A stretch of 64,000 nt of DNA, taken from assembly GCF_900129905.1 (NCBI RefSeq), contig NZ_FQXG01000006.1, positions 206,580 through 270,579 of the forward strand, in the 5' to 3' direction. A model generated the notes under the pieces. It had not been told where the DNA came from. It did no database searches and saw only the letters and a list, made by a program, of their open reading frames with translations. Numbering within the stretch: the first letter of the stretch is position 1; each line of letters opens with the position of its first letter. Both the position numbers and the translations under genes were made by a program. This document shows positions 14,975 through 23,753 of the stretch, one piece after another. Origin of the DNA: Ferrimonas marina (lineage in GTDB: Bacteria > Pseudomonadota > Gammaproteobacteria > Enterobacterales > Shewanellaceae).

Positions 14975-17839
14975 ATGAAGCTCACACGTAAAGTACCAAC
15001 CAAAGCATCCACTACCGAGAGGGACTCGCTAGGTCTAAATCGTCGTCAGTTCCTCAAGCAAGCCGGGGTGACCACAGGTGGCATCGCCGCCGCCTCGATG
15101 CTGGGCACCGGCATGATCCAAAAGGCCCACGCCGCCGACGCCGGTGGCTCCGGGGAAACCAAGACCGTTCGCACCATCTGCTCCCACTGTAGTGTGGGAT
15201 GTGGCGTTTACGCCGAAGTTAAGAACGGGGTTTGGGTTGCCCACGAGCCGGCCTTTGACCACCCCATCAACCGGGGCAGTCACTGCGCCAAGGGCGCCTC
15301 GCTGATCCACCACACCCACAGTGAGAAGCGGGTGAAGTACCCGATGAAACTGGAGAATGGCCAGTGGAAGAAGCTCAGCTGGGAAGAGGCGATCAACCAG
15401 GTCGGTGACCTGATGCTGAAGATCCGTGAAGAGTCCGGTCCGGACTCCATCTACTTCATGGGCTCGGCCAAGACCAACAACGAGCAGTCCTACCTGTACC
15501 GCAAGCTGGCGGCCATGTGGGGCACCAACAACGTCGACCACTCCGCCCGGATCTGTCACTCCACCACGGTGGCCGGGGTAGCCAACACCTGGGGCTACGG
15601 GGCGATGACCAACTCCTACAACGACATGCACAACTGTGCAGCGATGCTGTTTGTCGGCTCTAACGCGGCGGAAGCGCACCCGGTGGCGATGCAGCACGTG
15701 CTGCTGGGCAAGGAACGCGGCGCCAAGATGATCGTGGTGGACCCACGTTATACCCGCACCGCGGCGCACTCGGACGAGTACGTTCACATCCGTCCCGGTA
15801 CCGACATCCCCTTCATCTACGGCCTGCTCTGGCACATCTTTGAGAACGGCTGGGAGGATCAGGACTTCATCGACCGTCGGGTCTGGGGCATGGAGGCGAT
15901 CCGCGAGGAGGTGCAGAACTATCCGCCGGCCGAGGTGGAAAACATCGTCGGCGTCGGTGAGAAGCAGATGCATCGCGTCGCCAAGATGCTGCATGAGCAC
16001 AAGCCTGGCACCATCGTCTGGTGTATGGGCGGCACCCAGCACACCATAGGTAACGCCAACACCCGCGCCTACTGCATCCTGCAGCTGGCCCTGGGCAACA
16101 TGGGCGTCTCCGGTGGTGGTGCCAACATCTTCCGTGGCCACGACAACGTACAGGGGGCCACCGACTTTGGCCTGCTGTTCGACAACCTGCCCGGCTACTA
16201 CGGCCTGTCCGAAGGCGCCTGGCAGCACTGGTCACGGGTGTGGGATCTGGAATACGACTGGGTTAAGGGCCGCTTTGATCAGGGCACCTACCTGGGCGCC
16301 ACACCGATGAACGCACCGGGGATCCCCTGTTCTCGCTGGCACGATGGCGTGCTGGAGGACAAGGACAAGATCGGTCAGAAGGACAATGTCCGTCTGGCGT
16401 TCTTCCTGGGCCAGTCGGTCAATACCGAAACCCGTGGCCGTGAGGTGCGGGAAGCGCTCAACAAGATGGACGCCATCGTGGTGGTAGATCCCTACCCGAC
16501 CATGGCCGGGGTGATGCATACCCGCAAGGACAACGTGTTCCTGTTGCCAGCGGCAACCCAGTTTGAGACCTACGGCTCCGTATCCGCTTCCAACCGTTCG
16601 CTGCAATGGCGTAGCCAGGTAGTGGAGCCGGTGTTTGAGTCCAAGCCGGATCACGAGATCATGTACTTGCTCGCCAAGAAGGTGGGTATCGCCGACCAGA
16701 TGTTCAAGAACATCAAGGTGGAAGGCAGCGTGCCGCTGATCGAGGACATCACCCGTGAGTACAACCGCGGAATGTGGACCATCGGCTACACCGGCCAGTC
16801 GCCGGAACGCCTCAAGCTGCACCAGGAGAACTGGGGCACCTTCGAGTACGAAGATCTGCAGGCCAAGGGCGGCCCGGCCAAGGGCGAAACCTACGGCTTG
16901 CCGTGGCCGTGCTGGGGCACCCCGGAGCTCAAGCACCCGGGTACCCACATCCTCTATGACACCTCCAAGCACGTGATGGAGGGGGGCGGTAACTTCCGTG
17001 CCCGCTTCGGTGTGGAGTACGAAGGGGACAATCTGCTGGCGGCGGACGCCGGCTCCAAGGGCAACGAGATCGGCGATGGCCATCCGGAGTTCACCTCGGA
17101 CATGCTCAAGCAGTTGGGCTGGTGGGATGAACTGACCCCGGAAGAGCAGGCTGCCGCAGAAGGGCGAAACTGGAAGACCGACCTGTCCGGTGGTATCCAG
17201 CGGGTCGCCATGGCCCACGGCTGTATCCCGTTCGGTAACGCTCGGGCCCGCTGCCGGGTCTGGACCTTCCCGGATGAGATCCCGGTTCACCGTGAGCCGC
17301 TGTACACCCCGCGTCGCGACCTTGCGATCAAATACCCCAGCTACGAGGACCGTCAGGTTGCCCGTCTGCCTACCCTGTACCGCTCCATCCAGGAGAAGGT
17401 GATCGCCGAGGACTTGGACAAGAAGTTCCCGATGATCGTGACCTCCGGCCGTTTGGTGGAGTACGAGGGCGGTGGCGAGGAAACCCGCTCCAACCCCTGG
17501 TTGGCGGAGCTGCAGCAGACCATGTTCGTGGAGATCAACCCAGCCGATGCGGCTGATAGGGGGATCCGCGATGGCGATGCGGTGATCCTGCACTCGCCGG
17601 AAGGACCCAAGCTGCACATCCACGCCATGGTGACCGAACGGGTGATCCCGGGCGAATGTTTCATGCCCTATCACTTTGCCGGCATCTTCGAAGGCGAGTC
17701 CCTGGTTCCGGGATACCCGGAGGGAACGGTGCCCTATATCCAAGGGGAATCGGCCAACACGGCCCTGACCTACGGCTATGACATCGTCACCCAGATGCAG
17801 GAGACCAAGGTGTCGATCTGCCAGATCAGTAAGGCTTAA
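14975..17839 (+). CDS. fdhA: Formate dehydrogenase catalytic subunit FdhA1
   Basis: A 954-residue periplasmic bis-MGD enzyme of the DMSO-reductase superfamily oxidising formate to CO2. It has a Tat signal with twin arginines R23-R24 (LNRRQFLK), a 4Fe-4S site at C69, C72, C76 and C104, and the metal ligand C194 in ARICHSTTVAG, a cysteine where E. coli FdnG has selenocysteine. H195 and an arginine farther on complete the active-site set. No UGA codon is present in frame. It is nearly full-length identical in plan to FdhA2, a tandem operon duplication. Metal could be Mo or W; the tungstate operon nearby makes W plausible. Confidence 0.95.
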   Translation: MKLTRKVPTKASTTERDSLGLNRRQFLKQAGVTTGGIAAASMLGTGMIQKAHAADAGGSGETKTVRTICSHCSVGCGVYAEVKNGVWVAHEPAFDHPINRGSHCAKGASLIHHTHSEKRVKYPMKLENGQWKKLSWEEAINQVGDLMLKIREESGPDSIYFMGSAKTNNEQSYLYRKLAAMWGTNNVDHSARICHSTTVAGVANTWGYGAMTNSYNDMHNCAAMLFVGSNAAEAHPVAMQHVLLGKERGAKMIVVDPRYTRTAAHSDEYVHIRPGTDIPFIYGLLWHIFENGWEDQDFIDRRVWGMEAIREEVQNYPPAEVENIVGVGEKQMHRVAKMLHEHKPGTIVWCMGGTQHTIGNANTRAYCILQLALGNMGVSGGGANIFRGHDNVQGATDFGLLFDNLPGYYGLSEGAWQHWSRVWDLEYDWVKGRFDQGTYLGATPMNAPGIPCSRWHDGVLEDKDKIGQKDNVRLAFFLGQSVNTETRGREVREALNKMDAIVVVDPYPTMAGVMHTRKDNVFLLPAATQFETYGSVSASNRSLQWRSQVVEPVFESKPDHEIMYLLAKKVGIADQMFKNIKVEGSVPLIEDITREYNRGMWTIGYTGQSPERLKLHQENWGTFEYEDLQAKGGPAKGETYGLPWPCWGTPELKHPGTHILYDTSKHVMEGGGNFRARFGVEYEGDNLLAADAGSKGNEIGDGHPEFTSDMLKQLGWWDELTPEEQAAAEGRNWKTDLSGGIQRVAMAHGCIPFGNARARCRVWTFPDEIPVHREPLYTPRRDLAIKYPSYEDRQVARLPTLYRSIQEKVIAEDLDKKFPMIVTSGRLVEYEGGGEETRSNPWLAELQQTMFVEINPADAADRGIRDGDAVILHSPEGPKLHIHAMVTERVIPGECFMPYHFAGIFEGESLVPGYPEGTVPYIQGESANTALTYGYDIVTQMQETKVSICQISKA

Positions 17840-17857
17840 GGAAGGGAGACGTTACTT

Positions 17858-18436
17858 ATGGCAACGATGAAATTCCTGTGCGACACCAAGCGCTGCATCG
17901 AATGCAACGGTTGTACCGTCGCCTGTAAGAGTAAGAACGACACCGCCCTGGAGTGGGGGATCTCCCGCCGACGGGTGGTGACCATGCACGATGGTGTGGT
18001 CGGCAAGGAGGTCTCCATCTCGGTGGCCTGCATGCACTGCTCCGATGCGCCCTGCATGGCGGTGTGCCCGGCGGACTGCTTTGAGCAGACCGCAGAAGGG
18101 ATCATCCGCCACAGCAAGGACAAGTGCATCGGCTGCGGTTACTGCCTCTACGCCTGCCCCTTTGGCGCGCCGCAGTTCCCGAAAAAGGCAGCGTTTGCCG
18201 GCAAAGGCAAGATGGACAAGTGCACCTATTGTGCCGGTGGTCCGGATGCCGAGGTGGGCAGCGAGAAGGAGGCCCGGCTGTACGGTGCCAACCGCATCGC
18301 CGAAGGCAAACTGCCGTTCTGTGCCGAGGTGTGTGCCACCAAGGCCCTGCTGTCCGGTGACTCTGAGGTGATCTCCGGGATCTTCCGGGAGCGCGTAGCA
18401 GTTCGGGGTGCCAAAGACGCAGGCTGGGCCGGCTAG
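17858..18436 (+). CDS. fdhB: Formate dehydrogenase iron-sulfur subunit FdhB1
   Basis: A 192-residue electron-transfer subunit with four 4Fe-4S motifs: CDTKRCIECNGCTVACK at residues 7-23, CMHCSDAPCMAVCPADC near 58, CIGCGYCLYACPFGAPQFP near 90, and the linking cysteines CTYCAGG and CAEVCATKALL. It shuttles electrons from FdhA to the membrane cytochrome. There is no twin-arginine signal, so it should be exported by hitchhiking on FdhA. Eighteen bases follow fdhA1; nine bases separate it from fdhC1. Confidence 0.94.
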   Translation: MATMKFLCDTKRCIECNGCTVACKSKNDTALEWGISRRRVVTMHDGVVGKEVSISVACMHCSDAPCMAVCPADCFEQTAEGIIRHSKDKCIGCGYCLYACPFGAPQFPKKAAFAGKGKMDKCTYCAGGPDAEVGSEKEARLYGANRIAEGKLPFCAEVCATKALLSGDSEVISGIFRERVAVRGAKDAGWAG

Positions 18437-18445
18437 GGAGGAGCT

Positions 18446-19495
18446 ATGAAACAGGCTAAGCATTGGCACTGGCTACTCGCCCTGGCGTTTGCGCTGGGTA
18501 TGGGCAGTGCGTTGGCCGAAGAGGCGCCGGATCAGGACGCCGCCCTGGTGCAATCCGTAATGGCGGCCCAGGCCGCTGAAGTGGAAGGCACAGGGGGTGG
18601 CACTACCGAGGGACTCAATCCACTTTGGTTGGATATCAAGAACGGCGAGGTGGGTCGCACCACCTCCGCCGGGGAGTTCCATGGCAGCCTGATCAACACC
18701 TACGATCTGGGGCTGTTGACGGCCCGTTCCGACTGGATCGCGCCGGCGCTGTCACTGGCGCTGTTTGGCATGATCCTGGTGTTCGCGCTGTTCGTGATGG
18801 TCAATGGTGCCGCCAAGTTGGAGCATGGCTACTCCGGCGTCGAGGTACTGCGGTGGAAAAAGATCGACATCTGGATCCACTGGCTGATGGCGATCCCTTG
18901 TCTGCTGTTGATCGTCACCGGGCTGGCATTGCTGGCGGGGCGTTTCGTCTTTGGCTCCTTCCTGGGGCAGGAAGGCGTAGGCGCCCTGGCGGGCATCGCC
19001 AAACCGGTACACGACTACATGGCGATACCGTTCTCCATCTTTGCGGTGCTCGCCATGGTGCGCTGGATGGCCAACAACATCCCGGCCAGCTACGACCTGA
19101 AGTGGTTCATGGTGGTGGGGGGATACCTCAACTTCGGGCCCTTCAAGGGCAAGCACCCGGATGCGGGGTTCTCCAACGCCGGTGAGAAGCTGTGGTTCTG
19201 GAGCTTTGTGATCTTTGGGTTGGCGGTGATCGGCTCCGGTGCCGTCATGCTGTTCCCGGAGTACATCAACCCCAGCCGCACTGCCAGCATGACCGCCATC
19301 GTCATCCATGGCGCCTCAGCCATCGTGCTGACCGGCTTTACCGTGGTGCATATCTTTATGGCCACCGTACTGTCCGAGGGGGGCTTCCCGGCGATGACCT
19401 CCGGCTACGTGGACGAGAACTGGGCCAAGCAGCACCACAATGTCTGGTACGACGACATCAAGGCCGACGGTACCCTTCAGTACAAAGAGGGGTGA
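18446..19495 (+). CDS. fdhC: Formate dehydrogenase cytochrome b subunit FdhC1
   Basis: A 349-residue membrane subunit with an N-terminal Sec signal (ending GSALAEE), a periplasmic linker and four to five membrane helices. The helix histidines in WIHWLMAIPCLLLI, KPVHDYMAIPF and VIHGASAIVLTGFTVVHIF are candidate heme b ligands. It passes electrons from formate oxidation to quinones. The C-terminal tail VWYDDIKADGTLQYKEG is the segment duplicated downstream. Good ribosome site GGGAGGAGCT precedes the ATG. Last gene of fdh operon 1. Confidence 0.93.
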   Translation: MKQAKHWHWLLALAFALGMGSALAEEAPDQDAALVQSVMAAQAAEVEGTGGGTTEGLNPLWLDIKNGEVGRTTSAGEFHGSLINTYDLGLLTARSDWIAPALSLALFGMILVFALFVMVNGAAKLEHGYSGVEVLRWKKIDIWIHWLMAIPCLLLIVTGLALLAGRFVFGSFLGQEGVGALAGIAKPVHDYMAIPFSIFAVLAMVRWMANNIPASYDLKWFMVVGGYLNFGPFKGKHPDAGFSNAGEKLWFWSFVIFGLAVIGSGAVMLFPEYINPSRTASMTAIVIHGASAIVLTGFTVVHIFMATVLSEGGFPAMTSGYVDENWAKQHHNVWYDDIKADGTLQYKEG

Positions 19496-19749
19496 CTTCG
19501 GGGGCGGGTGTTGCTGTAGCAGCACCCGCTATGATGTTCCGGTACGACGACATCAAGGCCGACGGTACCCTGCAGTACAAGGAAGGCCGACGGAGTGAAG
19601 CTAGATTAGCTGGTGTTTTCCGCAGCACCAGCAATCCCTTCCGGTACGACGACATCAAGGCCGACGGTACCCTTCAGTACAAAGAGGGGTGACTTCGGGG
19701 GCGGGTGTTGCTCAAGCAGCACCCGCTACGATGTTCAGAAACGCCGACA
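19446..19749 (+). repeat. Tandem copies of the fdhC1 3' end separated by hairpins
   Basis: The last 50 bases of fdhC1 (19446-19495, starting GGTACGACGACATCAAGG) recur at 19541-19590 and 19643-19692, and a decayed start of a fourth copy is at about 19732-19753. Offsets are 95, 102 and 95 bases. Copies 1 and 3 are identical over their full 50 bases; copy 2 differs at five third-codon positions plus TGA to CGA. Between copies are hairpins: GCGGGTGTTGCT/AGCAGCACCCGC (19504-19529 and 19701-19726) and a weaker one at 19610-19633. The extragenic copies 2 and 3 are preceded by TTCC, unlike the gene. Confidence 0.9.
19531..19692 (+). other. Small open frame encoding two FdhC tail repeats
   Basis: From ATG-ATG at 19531 a 53-residue frame runs to the stop of copy 3 and encodes FRYDDIKADGTLQYKEG twice, because copy 2 has CGA where fdhC1 has its TGA stop. 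There is no clear ribosome-binding site, and a stem-loop lies immediately upstream, so translation is doubtful. It is reported because the reading frame and synonymous changes are preserved. Confidence 0.3.
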
Positions 19750-19751
19750 TC

Positions 19752-19777
19752 AAAGCCCCGCATCGCGGGGCTTTTTC
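19752..19777 (+). terminator. Rho-independent terminator of fdh operon 1
   Basis: AAAGCCCCG pairs with CGGGGCTTT (plus an inner C-G pair) and is followed by TTC. The left arm overlaps the decayed fourth copy of the fdhC1 tail. Confidence 0.85.
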
Positions 19778-20331
19778 TTGGTTCTTCGCAAATTTGCGGG
19801 GTTAACTGCCAATAGTGCGACTAATCACTATTTACTAGGTAACTTTGTCGCGTTGGCGACAGCAACCAAAGGGGCGTTCCGCCCCCTTGGAACCCCCTTG
19901 CCTCCAATCGGTGCTTAATCCTCGTATTGGCGGCATCGACTGGCGGCAAAGACCAGAGTCGGCCTCCATGCCTCCGCTGGTCATTCGGGCCATCCTGGCC
20001 CTCAGCCTTGTCGATGACGCCTCTACTCGGGCACCTCAAAGTCGGCGCAAGAGCCGTTGGTTCATCAAGCATGGGAAGGAAGTTTGATCAAACTGAGATG
20101 TGCCGATTTCACACAGTTTTAGAGCTTCAATGGGCACTTGTCCTCGGAGATCCGCGATAGGGCTTTTTCTTGGCCACGTATCCTCCCCTCGGGGCACCCA
20201 CCGATTTACCCCTGAAAGCCTGAACCCGGTTTGCCAACCTGGCGCTTTGAGCGACGGCCAATCCGGTCTCACTCAAGCCGGAGGAGATCGCTGGAAACCA
20301 TAAGTGAAGGCGTTTGAACTCAACTACTTGG

Positions 20332-20347
20332 CGTGATGCGTGTCACA
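20332..20347. promoter_or_regulatory. CRP-like site upstream of fdh operon 2
   Basis: CGTGATGCGTGTCACA matches the TGTGA-N6-TCACA consensus at 9 of 10 defined positions. It is about 320 bases upstream of fdhX2. Confidence 0.5.
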
Positions 20348-20451
20348 AAATGGCAATTTGAATATGTGCGCTACGACGGCCAAAAACCGAGCCAGATTAC
20401 CGTGTTTCAACCCGCTCCCATCCAACTGATAACTGTTCTCACACTGGCGTG

Positions 20452-20475
20452 TCCCAAATTGTCCACTTTGGACAA
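20452..20475. promoter_or_regulatory. GGACAA/TTGTCC-type site upstream of fdh operon 2
   Basis: TCCCAAATTGTCC (20452-20464) matches the 13-base palindrome of operon 1 at 10 positions, and TTGTCC-N5-GGACAA (20459-20475) forms a second perfect dyad. No well-spaced GG-N10-GC promoter was found after it, unlike at the other three sites. Confidence 0.45.
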
Positions 20476-20665
20476 AAAGACGAAGAAATTAGGCCTGCTG
20501 GTGCTTTTTTGAGCGCCTTCAAAGGTTGTGCTGGATCAAGTTATTTTGCACCTCCCTTCGTCATTCTTGCCTCTGCGTGTGAGCAATGACGCGAAAGGAT
20601 CAAACCTGTGACCCAAGCCTTGGGTGGCGGGTTGGGCAGTGAGAAGTAACCCAGTAAGGATGGTT

Positions 20666-20860
20666 ATGAATAAGAAACCCGAGATGGCTCGTCGCCAATT
20701 CCTCAAGACGGTCGCCGCTGGCTCCGCAGTAGGTGTTGCAGCCGCAGCCGTAAGCCCTGCCGCTCTGGCAGACACTCCGAAGGTCGAAGCTAAAGATGGC
20801 ATCGGCTACCGCGAAACCGACCACATCCGCAACTACTACGCCGTTGCGCGTGGTCAGTAA
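20666..20860 (+). CDS. Formate dehydrogenase region Tat target protein FdhX2
   Basis: A 64-residue paralog of FdhX1 with a clear twin-arginine signal MARRQFLKTVAAGSAVG ending near PAALA, and the conserved tail GIGYRETDHIRNYYAVARGQ. AAGGA lies 8 bases before the ATG. First gene of fdh operon 2, 14 bases before fdhA2. Function as for FdhX1: unknown small partner of the exported enzyme. Confidence 0.85.
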   Translation: MNKKPEMARRQFLKTVAAGSAVGVAAAAVSPAALADTPKVEAKDGIGYRETDHIRNYYAVARGQ

Positions 20861-20874
20861 GGGGGAGAGCAACA

Positions 20875-23739
20875 ATGAAACTGACTCGAACTCAAGCGGT
20901 TGCTGAGAATGCCAAGGCCCTGGGCCTGAACCGTCGCCAGTTTTTGAAGAACGCCGGTGTGACCACCGGTGGCATCGCCGCTGCCTCCATGCTGGGTGCC
21001 GGCATGATGCGCAAGGCGGAAGCGTCCGTCGCCGCCAGCGCCGGTGGCAAGACCGAGACCGTGAAGACCATCTGTTCTCACTGTTCTGTTGGTTGTGGTG
21101 TCTACGCCGAGGTTGAGAACGGTGTATGGGTTGGCCAGGAGCCGGCTTTCGATCACCCCATCAGCCGCGGTGGCCACTGTGCCAAGGGCGCCTCCCTGCG
21201 TTACCACACCCACAGCGACAAGCGGGTGAAATACCCGATGAAGCTGGAAGGTGGTAAGTGGAAGAAGCTGTCCTGGGATCAGGCGATCAACGAGATCGGC
21301 GACAAGATGCTGGCCGTTCGCGAAGAGTCCGGTCCGGATTCCATCTACTTCATGGGCAGCGCCAAGTTCTCCAACGAACAGTGCTACCTGTACCGTAAGA
21401 TGGCAGCCGTCTGGGGCACCAACAACATCGACCACTCTGCCCGGATCTGTCACTCCACCACCGTAGCCGGTGTGGCCAACACCTGGGGTTACGGTGCGCA
21501 GACCAACTCCTACAACGACATGCACAACTGTAAGTCGATGCTGTTCATCGGTTCTAACGCCGCTGAAGCGCACCCGGTTGCCATGTCCCACGTGCTCACT
21601 GGTAAAGAGCGCGGCGCCAAGATGATCGTGGTGGACCCCCGCTTCACCCGTACTGCAGCCCACGCTGACGAGTACGTGCATATCCGCCCCGGTACTGACA
21701 TCCCCTTCATCTACGGCCTGCTCTGGCACATCTTTGAGAACGGTTGGGAAGACAAAGACTTCATCAAGCGTCGTGTGTACGGTATGGACGCCATCCGTGA
21801 AGAGGTGAAGCGCTGGACTCCGGCAGAAGTGGAAGACGTGACTTCCGTTTCTGGTGAGCAGATGTACCGCGTGGCCAAGACCCTGGCCGAGCACCGTCCG
21901 GGCACCATCGTATGGTGTATGGGTGGTACCCAGCACACCGTCGGTAACGCCAACACCCGTGCCTACTCCATCCTGCAGCTGGCGCTGGGCAACATGGGCG
22001 TATCCGGTGGCGGTGCCAACATCTTCCGTGGCCACGATAACGTACAGGGCGCGACCGACTTCGGTCTGCTGTTCGACAACCTGCCGGGCTACTACGGTCT
22101 GTCCGAAGGTGCCTGGCGTCACTGGTCCAACGTTTGGGATCTGGAGTTTGACTGGGTTAAGGCCCGCTTCGACCAGGGTACCTACCTGGGCAAGGTGCCG
22201 ATGAACACCCCCGGGATCCCCTGTTCTCGCTGGCACGATGGCGTGCTGGAAGACAAGAACAAGATCGGTCAGAAAGACAACATCCGTCTGGCATTCTTCT
22301 GGGGTCAGTCCGTTAACACCGAAACCCGTGGCCGTGAGGTGCGTGAAGCACTGAACAAGATGGACACCGTGGTGGTGGTTGACCCGTACCCGACCATGGC
22401 CGGTGTCATGCCGCAGCGTCAGGACGGTGTTTACCTGCTGCCGGCGGCGACCCAGTTCGAGACCTACGGTTCTCTGTCTGCGTCCAACCGTTCTCTGCAG
22501 TGGCGTACCCAAGTGACCGAGCCGATGTTCGAGTCCCTGCCGGACCACGTGATCATGTACAAGATCGCTAAGAAGGTGGGCATCGCTGACCAGCTGTTCA
22601 AGAACATCAAGGTGAACGGCGACGAGCCGCTGATCGAAGACATCACCCGCGAATTCAACAAGGGTATGTGGACCATCGGTTACACCGGTCAGTCTCCGGA
22701 GCGTCTGAAGATGCACCAGGAAAACTGGCACACCTTCTCCTGGGAAGACCTGTCCGCACCGGGTGGCCCGGCTCGCGGCGAAACCTACGGTCTGCCGTGG
22801 CCGTGCTGGGGCACCGCGGAGCTGAAGCACCCGGGTACCCACATCCTGTACGACACCTCCAAGCACGTAATGGAAGGTGGCGGTAACTTCCGTGCCCGCT
22901 TCGGTGTGGAGCACGATGGGGTCAACATCCTGGCTGAAGATGCCGGTTCCAAAGGCAATGAGCTGGGTGACGGTCACCCGGAATTCACCGCCGACATGCT
23001 CAAGCAACTGGGCTGGTGGGACGAGCTGACCGCGGAAGAGAAGCAGCACGCCGAAGGCAAGAACTGGAAGACCGACATCTCCGGTGGTATCCAGCGTGTG
23101 GCCATGGCCCACGGTTGTATCCCGTTCGGTAACGCCAAGGCCCGTTGTAAGGTCTGGACCTTCCCGGATGAGATCCCGCTGCACCGTGAGCCGCTGTACA
23201 CCCCGCGTCGTGACCTGATCACCAAGTACCCGACCCACGATGACATGCAGGTACATCGTCTGCCGACCCTGTTCAAGTCCATCCAGGATAAGGTAATCAG
23301 CGACAACCTCGATAAGAAGTTCCCGCTGGTGGTGACCTCCGGTCGTCTGGTGGAGTACGAGGGTGGTGGTGAAGAGACCCGTTCCAACCCGTGGCTGGCG
23401 GAGCTGCAGCAGGAGATGTTCGTTGAGATCCATCCTGCCGATGCAGCCGACCGTGGTATCCGCGACGGTGACGAGGTCAAGCTGAAGTCGCCGGAAGGTG
23501 CCGTTATCGGCATGAAGGCGATGGTGACCCCGCGTGTGACCGAGGGCGAGTGCTTTATGCCTTACCACTTTGCTGGTGTGTTCGAAGGCGAAGAGCTGCA
23601 GTACCCCGAGTCCGGTGGTGTCAGCACCAAGCCCTACGTGGTGGGCGAATCCGCCAACACCGCCATGACCTACGGTTATGACCCGGTGACCCAGATGCAG
23701 GAAACCAAGTGTTCCCTGTGTGAAATCGAGAAAGCGTAA
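20875..23739 (+). CDS. fdhA: Formate dehydrogenase catalytic subunit FdhA2
   Basis: A 954-residue periplasmic bis-MGD enzyme, very similar to FdhA1. Twin arginines R20-R21, 4Fe-4S cysteines C67, C70, C74 and C102, metal ligand C192 in ARICHSTTVAG followed by H193. Substitutions relative to FdhA1 are scattered and conservative. Codon choice differs strongly: GGT, CGT, GTT and TCT codons are frequent, as in highly expressed genes, whereas fdhA1 prefers GGC, CGG and GTG. This suggests fdh operon 2 supplies the bulk enzyme. The long minus-strand open frame opposite this gene is a codon-bias shadow. Confidence 0.95.
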   Translation: MKLTRTQAVAENAKALGLNRRQFLKNAGVTTGGIAAASMLGAGMMRKAEASVAASAGGKTETVKTICSHCSVGCGVYAEVENGVWVGQEPAFDHPISRGGHCAKGASLRYHTHSDKRVKYPMKLEGGKWKKLSWDQAINEIGDKMLAVREESGPDSIYFMGSAKFSNEQCYLYRKMAAVWGTNNIDHSARICHSTTVAGVANTWGYGAQTNSYNDMHNCKSMLFIGSNAAEAHPVAMSHVLTGKERGAKMIVVDPRFTRTAAHADEYVHIRPGTDIPFIYGLLWHIFENGWEDKDFIKRRVYGMDAIREEVKRWTPAEVEDVTSVSGEQMYRVAKTLAEHRPGTIVWCMGGTQHTVGNANTRAYSILQLALGNMGVSGGGANIFRGHDNVQGATDFGLLFDNLPGYYGLSEGAWRHWSNVWDLEFDWVKARFDQGTYLGKVPMNTPGIPCSRWHDGVLEDKNKIGQKDNIRLAFFWGQSVNTETRGREVREALNKMDTVVVVDPYPTMAGVMPQRQDGVYLLPAATQFETYGSLSASNRSLQWRTQVTEPMFESLPDHVIMYKIAKKVGIADQLFKNIKVNGDEPLIEDITREFNKGMWTIGYTGQSPERLKMHQENWHTFSWEDLSAPGGPARGETYGLPWPCWGTAELKHPGTHILYDTSKHVMEGGGNFRARFGVEHDGVNILAEDAGSKGNELGDGHPEFTADMLKQLGWWDELTAEEKQHAEGKNWKTDISGGIQRVAMAHGCIPFGNAKARCKVWTFPDEIPLHREPLYTPRRDLITKYPTHDDMQVHRLPTLFKSIQDKVISDNLDKKFPLVVTSGRLVEYEGGGEETRSNPWLAELQQEMFVEIHPADAADRGIRDGDEVKLKSPEGAVIGMKAMVTPRVTEGECFMPYHFAGVFEGEELQYPESGGVSTKPYVVGESANTAMTYGYDPVTQMQETKCSLCEIEKA

Positions 23740-23753
23740 GGAGAAGCTGACTC

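Larger units (their letters stand above)
19778..20665 (+). other. Long intergenic region between the two fdh operons
   Basis: About 890 bases with no convincing gene: open frames are short, lack ribosome sites and have no recognisable proteins. It contains the 14-base palindrome AGTTTGATCAAACT (20081-20094), a GGGGCG-TTCC-GCCCC hairpin near 19871-19885, a CRP-like site (20332), a GGACAA-type site (20452) and ACCCAAGCCTTGGGT (20611-20625). The first 250 bases have different base texture and could be a decayed mobile remnant; the last 350 bases look like the fdh operon 2 promoter region. Confidence 0.7.

Noticed and set aside
15554-15559. Selenocysteine in FdhA1 or FdhA2
   Set aside because: The metal-ligand codon is TGT (cysteine) in both genes; no in-frame TGA or SECIS-like need.
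19446-19749. CRISPR array
   Set aside because: Only three or four units, repeats encode a protein tail, spacers are related hairpins, and no cas genes are near.
20531-20550. Sigma54 promoter for fdh operon 2 (TGGATC...TTTTGCA)
   Set aside because: GG and GC are 13 bases apart instead of 10. TGGTGCTTTTTTGAGC at 20499 is also off in spacing and -12 sequence.
20854-23568. 904-residue open frame antisense to fdhA2 (also long minus-strand frames opposite fdhA1)
   Set aside because: GC-rich third positions of the real gene create antisense frames; no ribosome site, low-complexity H/V/T/G-rich translation, and full overlap with a well-identified gene.
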